Shown in pieces: positions 7,904 to 15,404 of a stretch of DNA of 64,000 bases. Location of the stretch: assembly GCF_946892675.1 (NCBI RefSeq), contig NZ_CAMPOV010000001.1, positions 2,764,033 to 2,828,032 on the forward strand. Reading direction: 5' to 3'. Position 1 is the first letter of the stretch, and each line of letters starts with the position of its first letter. A program made the position numbers and the translations under genes. A model generated the notes under the pieces. The model had not been told where the DNA came from. It saw only the letters and a program-made list of their open reading frames with translations, and ran no database searches. The stretch is from Arthrobacter sp. Marseille-P9274. GTDB taxonomy: Bacteria > Actinomycetota > Actinomycetes > Actinomycetales > Micrococcaceae.

Positions 7904-8914
7904 CTAGGCCAGCCCGAACATCCCCGCGAGGCGGCGGTCGGCCGCGGCCAGCGCGTCCGTGTCGAAGGTGTTCGTGGTGACCATCAGTTCGTCGGCCCCG
8001 GTCGCCGCCAGCAGCCGGCCGAGTCGTTCCGCCACCGCCGCGTCCGTCCCGGCCACCGATGCGGACAGCGATTCCGCCACCAACTGCTTCTGGCGCGGCG
8101 ACATCTTCACATCCCTGATGGCGTCGGCCGGCGCCAGCGGCGGGAACTCCCCGCGGGTCCGGGACAGCGCCATCGCCCATGCCTCCGGCAGCAGCAGCTC
8201 CTCTGCCTCCTCCGCACTGTCCGCGACCGCCACGTTCGCCGAGATGATCACATACGGCTCGGAGTAGTAGGCGGAGGGCCGGAAGTTCCGCCGGTAGCGT
8301 TCCAGCGCGCCGAGCGCCAGCGCGGAGGCGCGCCCGCTGAAGGCCGGACCCCCCACAACGACGGCGAGGCCCGCCTTGGCGGCGGTGTCCACTCCCTTTC
8401 CGGTCGCCAGCACGAACGGCGGCGTCACCCCGCGATCTTCCGGGCGGGCCGTGATGTCCGCGCCTCCCCTCAGGTAGGCCAGCAGTTCGGCGAGGTCCTC
8501 GGTAAACGCGTGGGCGGCGTCCCCGTCCTGGCGCAAGGCGGCCCGGACCGCCGGCGTGAAGCCGACAGACCGCCCCAGCCCCAGGTCGATCCGTCCCGGA
8601 AAGAGCGCCTGCAGGGTCGCCGCCTGCTCCGCGACGACGAGGGGCTGGTGGTTCGGCAGCATGACTCCCCCGGAGCCGACGCGGATGCGCGCGGTCCGCG
8701 CCGCCACGGCCGCCATCAGCACCGTCGGCGCGGAACCCGCAATCCCGGGAACCCCGTGGTGCTCGGCCACCCAAAAGCGGTGGTAGCCGAGCCCCTCGGC
8801 CCGCTGCGCCCGCGCCACGGTGGCGTTCAGGGCGTCTGCCGCGGTTCGGCCCTCGCGGGCGTTGGCTCGGTCCAGGATGGAGACGGGAATCGACGGTAGC
8901 TGCACACAAAGCAC
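7904..8914 (-). CDS. LLM class flavin-dependent oxidoreductase
   Basis: A luciferase-like monooxygenase TIM-barrel enzyme of about 336 residues that would use reduced FMN or F420. The family start LPSIPVSILD is followed by RAEGLGYHRFWVAEHHG and GSGGVMLPNHQPLVVAEQ, both diagnostic of this group (MsnO8-type). The C-terminus has ADELMVTTNTFD. The start is ambiguous: the frame is open to 8998, but family alignment places the beginning at the GTG codons at 8914 or 8905. The substrate is unknown. It is divergent from a second LLM gene at 9044 and convergent with the lipase maturation factor gene. Confidence 0.87.
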   Translation of the reverse strand: MLCVQLPSIPVSILDRANAREGRTAADALNATVARAQRAEGLGYHRFWVAEHHGVPGIAGSAPTVLMAAVAARTARIRVGSGGVMLPNHQPLVVAEQAATLQALFPGRIDLGLGRSVGFTPAVRAALRQDGDAAHAFTEDLAELLAYLRGGADITARPEDRGVTPPFVLATGKGVDTAAKAGLAVVVGGPAFSGRASALALGALERYRRNFRPSAYYSEPYVIISANVAVADSAEEAEELLLPEAWAMALSRTRGEFPPLAPADAIRDVKMSPRQKQLVAESLSASVAGTDAAVAERLGRLLAATGADELMVTTNTFDTDALAAADRRLAGMFGLA

Positions 8915-9001
8915 AACGCCGCCCCGCCGGGGGTATTCCTGCCTGCCGTCCCGCCGGCGGGTGTCCGGCGGAATAGCCTGTTCCCGCCGGAGGTTCAATA
9001 A

Positions 9002-9015
9002 GATGCAAATGCATC
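9002..9015. promoter_or_regulatory. Perfect palindrome GATGCA-AA-TGCATC between divergent LLM genes
   Basis: Two perfect 6-bp arms separated by AA lie 29 bp before the start of the rightward LLM gene and about 90 bp before the likely start of the leftward one. Size and symmetry fit a dimeric regulator such as MarR or TetR type. No regulator gene adjoins it, so this is an unassigned candidate operator. Confidence 0.4.
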
Positions 9016-9043
9016 AACCATTCGACAGAAAGGCCCGGCTTCC

Positions 9044-10081
9044 GTGGCACAGACTCTAGAACTCGGCCTGGATACCTTCGGTGACGTCACCGAAGGACCC
9101 GAGGGCGCCCTCCTGCCGCACGACCAGGTGATCCGCAACGTGATCGCGGAGGCGGTCCTCGCGGACGAGGTCGGCCTGGACTTCATCGGCATCGGCGAAC
9201 ACCACCGGGAGGACTTCGCCGTCTCCGCCCCTGACGTCGTGCTGGCCGCGATTGCCGGCCAAACCAAGCGCATCCGCCTCGGTTCGGCGGTGACCGTGCT
9301 GAGCTCCGACGACCCGGTGCGGGTGTTCCAGCGCTTCTCGACGCTCGACGCCGCCTCCAGCGGCCGCGCCGAAGTCATCCTCGGACGCGGCTCCTTCACC
9401 GAATCCTTTCCGCTGTTCGGACTGGACCTGGCCGACTATGACATCCTCTTCGACGAAAAGCTCCAGCTCTTCACGGAACTGCTCAAGGAGGAGCCCGTCA
9501 CGTGGGCCGGCCGCACCCGCCCCCGGCTGGACAACAAGCGGATTTATCCGCCCACGGGCACGGGCAGGCTGCCGGCCTGGATCGCGGTCGGCGGGACCCC
9601 GGAGTCCGTGGTCCGCGCCGCTCATTACGGGCTGCCGCTGATGCTCGCCATCATTGGCGGCGCCCCCATGAACTTCGCCCCGTTCACCGATCTCTACCAC
9701 CGGGCCCTGGACCAGTTCGGCCGGCCCCGGCTGCCCATCGGCGCGCACTCCCCCGGCTACATCGCCGCCACCGACGAGCAGGCGCGCGAGGAAATGTGGC
9801 TGCCATATGCGGACATGCAGGAGCGGATCGGCCGCGAGCGCGGCTGGAGCCGGATGAGCCGCGCGCAGTTCGAGGCCGAGGCGGGCCCGGACGGGGCGCT
9901 CTTCGTCGGCTCCCCGGAGACCGTTGCCGCCAAGATCGCCAAGGTCGCCCGGGGCCTTGGCCTGAGCCGCTTCGACCTGAAGTACAGCCTCGGCACCCTG
10001 TCCCACGAAAAGCTGATGAGCAGCATCGAGCTCTACGGCACGAAGGTGGCGCCCCTGGTCCGCGAGCTGCTGGCCGGCTGA
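9044..10081 (+). CDS. LLM class flavin-dependent oxidoreductase
   Basis: A 345-residue luciferase-like monooxygenase. The N-terminal barrel has ELGLDTFGD, then DEVGLDFIGIGEHHREDFAVSAPDVVLAAIAGQTKRIRLGSAVTVLSS. The family hallmark GRGSFTESFPLFG is near 117-129, and a GTPESVVRAAHYGLPLM segment follows. This subgroup (often called bacterial luciferase-like or Atu2307/SP_0267 type) oxidises unknown substrates with FMNH2. The GTG start at 9044 has GAAAGG about 12 bases upstream. It is divergent from another LLM gene with a palindrome in the shared promoter, and is followed by a long hairpin. Confidence 0.9.
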   Translation: MAQTLELGLDTFGDVTEGPEGALLPHDQVIRNVIAEAVLADEVGLDFIGIGEHHREDFAVSAPDVVLAAIAGQTKRIRLGSAVTVLSSDDPVRVFQRFSTLDAASSGRAEVILGRGSFTESFPLFGLDLADYDILFDEKLQLFTELLKEEPVTWAGRTRPRLDNKRIYPPTGTGRLPAWIAVGGTPESVVRAAHYGLPLMLAIIGGAPMNFAPFTDLYHRALDQFGRPRLPIGAHSPGYIAATDEQAREEMWLPYADMQERIGRERGWSRMSRAQFEAEAGPDGALFVGSPETVAAKIAKVARGLGLSRFDLKYSLGTLSHEKLMSSIELYGTKVAPLVRELLAG

Positions 10082-10114
10082 TCCGTCCCGCACCCCGGAA
10101 GAGTGCCTCAACCA

Positions 10115-10162
10115 ACGACGCCGGGAGGAGACTTTCGCTCTGAAGTCTCCTCCCGGCGTCGT
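10115..10162. terminator. 20-bp perfect hairpin between convergent genes
   Basis: Arms at 10115-10134 and 10143-10162 are exactly complementary over 20 bp, with an 8-base loop. It lies between the ends of the LLM gene (10081) and the MHS transporter gene (10181), which converge. Being symmetric it could end transcription from both sides. No T-run follows on either strand, so it may instead act as a mRNA 3'-end protector. Confidence 0.7.
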
Positions 10163-10180
10163 ACGCGCAGGCTGCGGCGG

Positions 10181-11503
10181 CTAGACGGTGACGGCCTGGC
10201 GCTGCCCCAGTTCGGCGGTGGGCACCTTGTAGGTTTCGCGGGCGGTCAGCGCCGAGATTGCGGCGATGGCACAGATCGCGGCGGTGAAGAGGCTGGTGGC
10301 GACCCAGCCGCCTTCCTGGATGCCGCCCATCGCGGCCACGATGGACGGAGCGAAGCCTGCCATCAGGAAGCCCAGCTGGGTGCCGATGGCCAGGCCGGAG
10401 AACCGGACCTTGGCGCTGAACATCTCGGCGTAGAAGGAGGGCCACACCGCGTTGGCGGCCGCGTAGGCGCAGGAGAAGGTCAGCACGGACAGCGCGAACT
10501 GCAGCAGCGTGTTGCCCGACTCCATCGACAGCAGATAGAAGGGCATGAACACGGCGCTGCCGACGGCTCCGTAGATGAAGACCGGCTTGCGGCCGATCCG
10601 GTCGGCGAGGTTGCCGAAGAGCGGCTGCGTGAACATGGCGCCGACATTGCCGGCGACCACGAGCCAGAGGGTAATGCCCTCGTCGACGTTGCCCACCTCG
10701 GAGCCGTACTTGATGGCCAGGGTGCCGTAGACGGTGGAGACGGCGGCGATGAACGCGCAGCAGATCACGCGGAGCACGTCGCGCCAGTGGTTCTTCAGCA
10801 GCACGCCGACGGGCAGCTTCGCGATCTCGTTATTGGCCTTGGCCGCCTCGAAGGTTGGGGTCTCGTGCAGCGAGCGGCGGATGAAGTAGGTGACGACGAC
10901 GACGATCGCCGAGAGCCAGAACGGGATGCGCCAGCCGATGCCGTACTTGATCTCGTCCGGCAGCGCGACCACCGGGATGAAGACGAGCGCGGCGAGGATC
11001 TGGCCGCCCTGGGTGCCCGTGAGGGTCCACGAGGTGAAGAAGGAACGCCGGTTGTCCGGGGCGTGCTCCAGGGTCAGCGAGCTGGCGCCGGCCTGTTCTC
11101 CGGCCGCGGACAGGCCCTGCATCAGTCGGCACAGCACCAGGATCGCGGGTGCCCACCAGCCGATGGTGTCGAAGTCCGGGATGCAGCCGATGATGAACGT
11201 CGCGGCGCCCATCATGACCAGCGTGAACATCAGGACCTTCTGGCGGCCGATCCGGTCGCCGAAGTGGCCTACGAAGACGGCACCGATGGGCCGGGCGATG
11301 TAGGCGAAGCCGAAGGTAGCCAGCGACATGATGCTGGCCTGGGCGCTTTCGTCCGGAAAGAACACATGCGGGAAGATCAGCGCGGCGGCGGATCCGAAAA
11401 TAAAGAAGTCGTAGTACTCGACCGCGCTGCCCATAAAGCTGGCCAGCGCCGCCTTCTTGGGAGTCCGCGCGTGTTCCACGCTCTCCTGCATCGGTGCACT
11501 CAT
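10181..11503 (-). CDS. MHS-family MFS transporter, probable shikimate/quinate uptake
   Basis: A 440-residue carrier with 12 predicted helices. The metabolite:H+ symporter (MHS) group is shown by SAVEYYDFFIFGSAAALIFP near the N-terminus, the loop GDRIGRQKVLMFTL after helix 2, and RLMQGLSAAGEQAGA in the following loops. E. coli ShiA (shikimate) and KgtP belong here. The neighbours, divergent shikimate dehydrogenase and 3-dehydroshikimate dehydratase genes, make shikimate, quinate or a related hydroaromatic acid the likely substrate (inference). The ATG at 11503 follows AAGGAT. The divergent promoter contains two copies of a GTGCG-N5-CGCAC element. Confidence 0.88.
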   Translation of the reverse strand: MSAPMQESVEHARTPKKAALASFMGSAVEYYDFFIFGSAAALIFPHVFFPDESAQASIMSLATFGFAYIARPIGAVFVGHFGDRIGRQKVLMFTLVMMGAATFIIGCIPDFDTIGWWAPAILVLCRLMQGLSAAGEQAGASSLTLEHAPDNRRSFFTSWTLTGTQGGQILAALVFIPVVALPDEIKYGIGWRIPFWLSAIVVVVTYFIRRSLHETPTFEAAKANNEIAKLPVGVLLKNHWRDVLRVICCAFIAAVSTVYGTLAIKYGSEVGNVDEGITLWLVVAGNVGAMFTQPLFGNLADRIGRKPVFIYGAVGSAVFMPFYLLSMESGNTLLQFALSVLTFSCAYAAANAVWPSFYAEMFSAKVRFSGLAIGTQLGFLMAGFAPSIVAAMGGIQEGGWVATSLFTAAICAIAAISALTARETYKVPTAELGQRQAVTV

Positions 11504-11568
11504 GAGAAATCCTTGGTGTACGGGGAGGTTTGGGGTCCGGCAGCTCGAATGCGGGGCCGGGACAGGTT

Positions 11569-11604
11569 GTGCGCCATACGCACAACTGCGCGTAGTTCGA
11601 ACAC
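11569..11604. promoter_or_regulatory. Candidate IclR-type operator, copy A
   Basis: GTGCG (11569-11573), CCATA, CGCAC (11579-11583) forms an inverted repeat, and the following 21 bases ending in TTCGAACA also match copy B. Over the 36 bases at 11569-11604, 26 agree with 11668-11703. It is 66 bp upstream of the MHS transporter start. The IclR gene at the end of the cluster is the obvious candidate binder (inference). Confidence 0.6.
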
Positions 11605-11667
11605 TGAGTAAAGGTAGCGCGTATCACACCAGCCGCGCAAGGCAGGAAAATTCGTTTGCTCGGTCTA

Positions 11668-11703
11668 GTGCGATATACGCACAATTGTGCAAGAATCGAA
11701 CAG
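11668..11703. promoter_or_regulatory. Candidate IclR-type operator, copy B
   Basis: GTGCG (11668-11672), ATATA, CGCAC (11678-11682) has perfect 5-bp arms. The whole 36-base block is a direct repeat of copy A, 99 bp away. It ends 48 bp before the shikimate dehydrogenase start, so it could overlap or flank that promoter. With copy A it would let one regulator control both divergent units. Confidence 0.6.
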
Positions 11704-11751
11704 GCCGTGAAACCGGGCACTTGAAGCCCGCCAACAGAAAGCGAACCTCGC

Positions 11752-12624
11752 ATGAGCACTGTGAGCGAGTCCTACCTGGTCGGACTCATCGGCGAAGGCA
11801 TCAGCCAATCGCTGACGCCGCCGATGCACGAGCGCGAAGCGGACCATCACGGCCTGCGCTACCTCTACCGGCCGGTGGACCTGACCGAAATCGGGCTCCC
11901 GGGAGAATCCGTCGGAGACCTGCTGCGGCAGGGCCGGAACCTGGGCTTCAACGCCTTCAACGTCACCCACCCGTGCAAGCAGCTGGTCCTGGACCACCTG
12001 GACGAGGTCGCGGACGACGCCGCCCGGCTGGGTGCCGTCAACACCGTCCTGGTCCGCGACGGGAAGTTCATCGGCCACAACACAGACTTCTCCGGATTCG
12101 GCACCGGCCTGGCCTACGGGCTGCCCGGCGCGACGCTGGATAACGTCGTGCAGCTCGGCGCCGGCGGGGCCGGATCCGCCGTCGCCTATGCCTTGCTCAA
12201 GGCCGGCGTGCAGTCGCTGACCCTCATCGACCTCGATCCGGCGCGCGTCGCGGCCCGGGCCGCAGCCCTCGCCGAGCTCTTCCCCGGCCGCCAGGTGGCC
12301 GCAGCCGGACGTGACGGGCTGGCGGATGCGCTGTCCAAGGCGGACGGCTTCGTCAATACCAGCCCCGTAGGAATGCACAGCCACCCCGGCCTCCCTATCG
12401 ATGCTGACCTGCTCCAGCCGCACCACTGGGTCGCCGACGTCGTCTACCGGCCGGTGGAGACCGAACTGGTCCGGGCCGCCTCGGCCAAGGGCTGCCGGGT
12501 GCTCGACGGCGGGCACATGGCCGTCGGCCAGGCGGTGGACGCCTTCGCGCTGATCACCGGCATCGCGCCGGACGCCGCCCGCATGCGGCAGCACTTCCTC
12601 GAACTGATCGGGCAAGGCCGCTAG
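11752..12624 (+). CDS. Shikimate/quinate dehydrogenase (catabolic, NAD-type)
   Basis: A 290-residue AroE-superfamily enzyme. Substrate-binding residues are in SQSLTPPMHE (18-27), catalytic Lys76 is in NVTHPCK, and Asp112 is in NTDFSGF. The dinucleotide loop GAGGAG is at 136-141. The second strand ends LIDLD (Asp160/Asp162), where an acidic residue favours NAD+ over NADP+; this supports an oxidative, catabolic role like C. glutamicum QsuD rather than the biosynthetic AroE (inference). It oxidises shikimate to 3-dehydroshikimate, and perhaps quinate to 3-dehydroquinate. The next gene, 22 bp on, consumes 3-dehydroshikimate. The ribosome site (GAAAG) is weak. Confidence 0.92.
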   Translation: MSTVSESYLVGLIGEGISQSLTPPMHEREADHHGLRYLYRPVDLTEIGLPGESVGDLLRQGRNLGFNAFNVTHPCKQLVLDHLDEVADDAARLGAVNTVLVRDGKFIGHNTDFSGFGTGLAYGLPGATLDNVVQLGAGGAGSAVAYALLKAGVQSLTLIDLDPARVAARAAALAELFPGRQVAAAGRDGLADALSKADGFVNTSPVGMHSHPGLPIDADLLQPHHWVADVVYRPVETELVRAASAKGCRVLDGGHMAVGQAVDAFALITGIAPDAARMRQHFLELIGQGR

Positions 12625-12646
12625 GCCTGGGCCGGAAAGCAGCAGC

Positions 12647-14521
12647 ATGAGAACCTCCATCGCCACCGTTTGCCTCAGCGGAACGCTCGAGGAAAAGATG
12701 CAGGCCTGCGCCGACGCAGGATTCGACGGCATCGAGATCTTCGAGCAGGATCTGCTCGTCTCCCCCAGCAGCCCCGCCCGGATCCGCGCCCTGGCCGACG
12801 AGCTCGGGCTCAGCCTCGACCTCTACCAGCCCTTCCGCGACTTCGAAGGAGTCGGCGAGGACCTGCTGGAGGCCAACCTCTACCGTGCCGAGGCCAAGTT
12901 CAGGCTGATGAACCAGTTGGGCATCGACACCATGCTGCTCTGCACGAACGTCGCCACGGCAACCATCGACGATGACGAGGCCGCCGCCGCCCAGCTGCGC
13001 CGGCTGGGCCAGCTGGCCGCAAAGTACGGCGTCCGGATCGCCTATGAGGCCCTGGCCTGGGGCAGGTTCGTCAACGACTTCGAGCACGCCTGGCGGATTG
13101 CGGAGCTGGTGGACCTGCCGAACTTCGGCACCTGCCTGGACAGCTTCCACATCCTCTCGCGCGACTGGGACCCCTCCGGCATCGAGAAGATACCGGCGGA
13201 AAAGATTTTCTTCGTCCAGCTCGCGGACGCCCCGCGCATGAGCATGGACGTCCTATCCTGGAGCCGGCACCACCGGGTGTTTCCCGGCGAGGGCGACTTC
13301 GATTTGGCCGGCTTCATGGGGCACCTGGTCCGCGCCGGGTACAACGGCCCGGTCTCGCTGGAAATCTTCAACGACGTGTTCCGGCAGACCGATGAGGTGC
13401 GCACCGCCGTCGACGCCATGCGGTCGCTGATCTGGCTTGAAGAACAGACCCTGCTGCACCTGCAGGATGCGGACGGGCCGGGAAGCCGCTACGCCATGGA
13501 GCTGGCGACGCTGCCGAAGGTGGACGACCCGACCGGCTTCAACTTCACCGAGGTCAAGGCCGAAAACACCGCGCAGGTGCAGGAGCTGCTGTACCAGCTG
13601 GGCTTCGGCTATGCCGGCCGGCACCGGACAAAGCCCGTCCAGCTGTGGACCCAGGGACAGGCCCGCATCATCATCAACGAACAGCAGGCGCGGAAGATGG
13701 AACCCACCATCGCGGCCTTGGGGTTCGACGTCGAGAACCCGGTTGCGGCCGCGTCCCGTGCCGTGCAGCTTAAGGCCACCCCGGTGCTCCGCCCCAGCCA
13801 GGCGGATGAGGAAGTACTGCAGGCCGTTTCCGCGCCCGATTCGACCGAGATCTTCCTGTGCGAAGCCTCCGGGGACGGCACCGTAGCCTGGATGAAGGAG
13901 TTCAGCCCCCGGACCGGCGCCCCGGACTACGCTGCGGGGGTGCCGGCGGCCGGGCTCATCACCCACGTGGATCACGTGAACCTGGCCCAGCCGTGGCAGC
14001 ACTATGACGAAGCCGTGCTCTTCTACGAAAGCACCCTCTCGCTGGACCGGCAGGCGTCAACCGAGGTGCCGAGCCCGGTGGGCCTCGTCCGCAGCCAGGT
14101 CATGCGCACGGAGGACCGCAGGATCCGCCTTGCACTTAACATTGCCCCGCTAGCGCTGGAGCATCCGGCGTCAGCCCCGGGCTACCCGCAGCATGTCGCC
14201 TTCGCCTGCACGGACCTGGTCTCAGTGGCGCGCCGCGCCCTGGAACGCGGGCTGGATTTCCTGCCGGTCCCCGCCAATTACTACGCGGACCTGCAGGCCC
14301 GGTTCCGGCTGGAGCCAGGCTTCCTCGAGACCCTGCAGCAGTACAACCTACTGTACGACCGGGACGAGGACGGAGAGTTCCTGCATTTCTATACGGCCAC
14401 GGTGGGCAATGTGTTCTTCGAGGTCGTCGAGCGCAGGGCCGGCTATGACGGCTACGGCGCACCCAACACGCCGGTGCGGCTGGCCGCCCAGTACGGGCGA
14501 ACCCGGCACGCACGCGGCTAG
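12647..14521 (+). CDS. 3-dehydroshikimate dehydratase fused to HPPD-like domain
   Basis: A 624-residue two-domain protein converting 3-dehydroshikimate to protocatechuate, which would enter the beta-ketoadipate pathway. Residues 1 to about 280 form a sugar-phosphate-isomerase-like TIM barrel. Its four metal ligands are recognisable: Glu134 (YEALAWG), Asp165 (CLDSFH), Gln191 (FVQLADA) and Glu239 (SLEIFND). The C-terminal part, from about 435, is a VOC fold like 4-hydroxyphenylpyruvate dioxygenase. It keeps a 2-His-1-Glu set: His443 (HVDHV), His516 (QHVAF) and Glu592 (FFEVVE). The same architecture occurs in C. glutamicum QsuB and Pseudomonas QuiC1. It is in the operon after the dehydrogenase and before the IclR gene. 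Confidence 0.93.
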   Translation: MRTSIATVCLSGTLEEKMQACADAGFDGIEIFEQDLLVSPSSPARIRALADELGLSLDLYQPFRDFEGVGEDLLEANLYRAEAKFRLMNQLGIDTMLLCTNVATATIDDDEAAAAQLRRLGQLAAKYGVRIAYEALAWGRFVNDFEHAWRIAELVDLPNFGTCLDSFHILSRDWDPSGIEKIPAEKIFFVQLADAPRMSMDVLSWSRHHRVFPGEGDFDLAGFMGHLVRAGYNGPVSLEIFNDVFRQTDEVRTAVDAMRSLIWLEEQTLLHLQDADGPGSRYAMELATLPKVDDPTGFNFTEVKAENTAQVQELLYQLGFGYAGRHRTKPVQLWTQGQARIIINEQQARKMEPTIAALGFDVENPVAAASRAVQLKATPVLRPSQADEEVLQAVSAPDSTEIFLCEASGDGTVAWMKEFSPRTGAPDYAAGVPAAGLITHVDHVNLAQPWQHYDEAVLFYESTLSLDRQASTEVPSPVGLVRSQVMRTEDRRIRLALNIAPLALEHPASAPGYPQHVAFACTDLVSVARRALERGLDFLPVPANYYADLQARFRLEPGFLETLQQYNLLYDRDEDGEFLHFYTATVGNVFFEVVERRAGYDGYGAPNTPVRLAAQYGRTRHARG

Positions 14522-14603
14522 GCCGAATCCGGCGGCAGGGGTCCGCCGCTGTATCCTAGCTCTCGGCCCTTAGGCCTTTGAGCATGACCCATCGGAGGAG
14601 CAT

Positions 14604-15398
14604 ATGGTGACCGAGGCGGCCGATCAGCAACCGGCCTACTACGTGAAGTCAGTCGAGAAGACCTTTGCGGTCCTGCTGGCTTTCACCTCCGACGAGCCGC
14701 GGCTCACCATGACCCGCGTCGCCGCCAAAGCTGACCTCAGCCGCGCGGCTGCCCGAAGGTTCCTGCTGACCCTTGCCGACCTCGGTTATGTCAGCACCGA
14801 CGGGACGCACTTCGAACTCACGCCGCGGGCCCTGGACATCGGCGCGTCCTTCCTGGCCAACCTGACCCTGCCGCAGATCGCCGAACCGCACCTGCGCCAG
14901 CTCGCCGTCGACCTCAACGAGACCACCTCGCTGTGCATCCTCGATGGAACCGACGTCGTCTACATCGCCCGCGTCGCCGCGCCCCGCCTGCTCAGCGTCT
15001 CGGTGAACGTCGGCACGAGATTCCCGGCCTGGGCCACGTCCATGGGCCGCATCCTGCTGGCGGGATTGCCGCCGGCCCACCGTGAGTCCTACTACAAGAG
15101 CATCCAGCTGACCCCGTTCACCGAGAACACGGTGGCCAGCATCGACGCCCTGCGCAGCGAAGTGGACCGTGCCGCAGAACTCGGCTGGTCGCTGGTCTCC
15201 CGGGAACTCGACGACGGACTCCGCGGCCTGGCCGTACCCGTACGGCGCGGCAATGACCTCATCGCCGCGCTGAACGTTTCCCTGCAGACGCACCGAATGC
15301 CGGAAGCGGAGATCGCCGAGACCGTACTGCCCCGCCTCCAGCAGGCCGCCGAGGCCATCGCCAGCGATTTCGGCGGTCGCAATCGCGGCGTAGCCTGA
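14604..15398 (+). CDS. IclR family transcriptional regulator
   Basis: A 264-residue regulator. An N-terminal winged HTH (about 15-75; SVEKTFAVLLAF, then RLTMTRVAAKADLSRAAARRFLLTL) is followed by the IclR effector domain, including GTDVVYIARVAAPRLLSVSVNVGTRFPAWATSMGRILLAG and ELDDGLRGLAVPVR. It resembles the PcaR/PobR/CatR subgroup that responds to aromatic acids and ring-cleavage products. The start at 14604 has GGAGGAG 4 bases upstream. It lies 82 bp after the dehydratase, probably in the same operon, and is the likely ligand-responsive controller of the cluster through the repeats at 11569 and 11668. It ends 6 bp from the convergent protease gene. Confidence 0.93.
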   Translation: MVTEAADQQPAYYVKSVEKTFAVLLAFTSDEPRLTMTRVAAKADLSRAAARRFLLTLADLGYVSTDGTHFELTPRALDIGASFLANLTLPQIAEPHLRQLAVDLNETTSLCILDGTDVVYIARVAAPRLLSVSVNVGTRFPAWATSMGRILLAGLPPAHRESYYKSIQLTPFTENTVASIDALRSEVDRAAELGWSLVSRELDDGLRGLAVPVRRGNDLIAALNVSLQTHRMPEAEIAETVLPRLQQAAEAIASDFGGRNRGVA

Positions 15399-15404
15399 TC
15401 CGCC

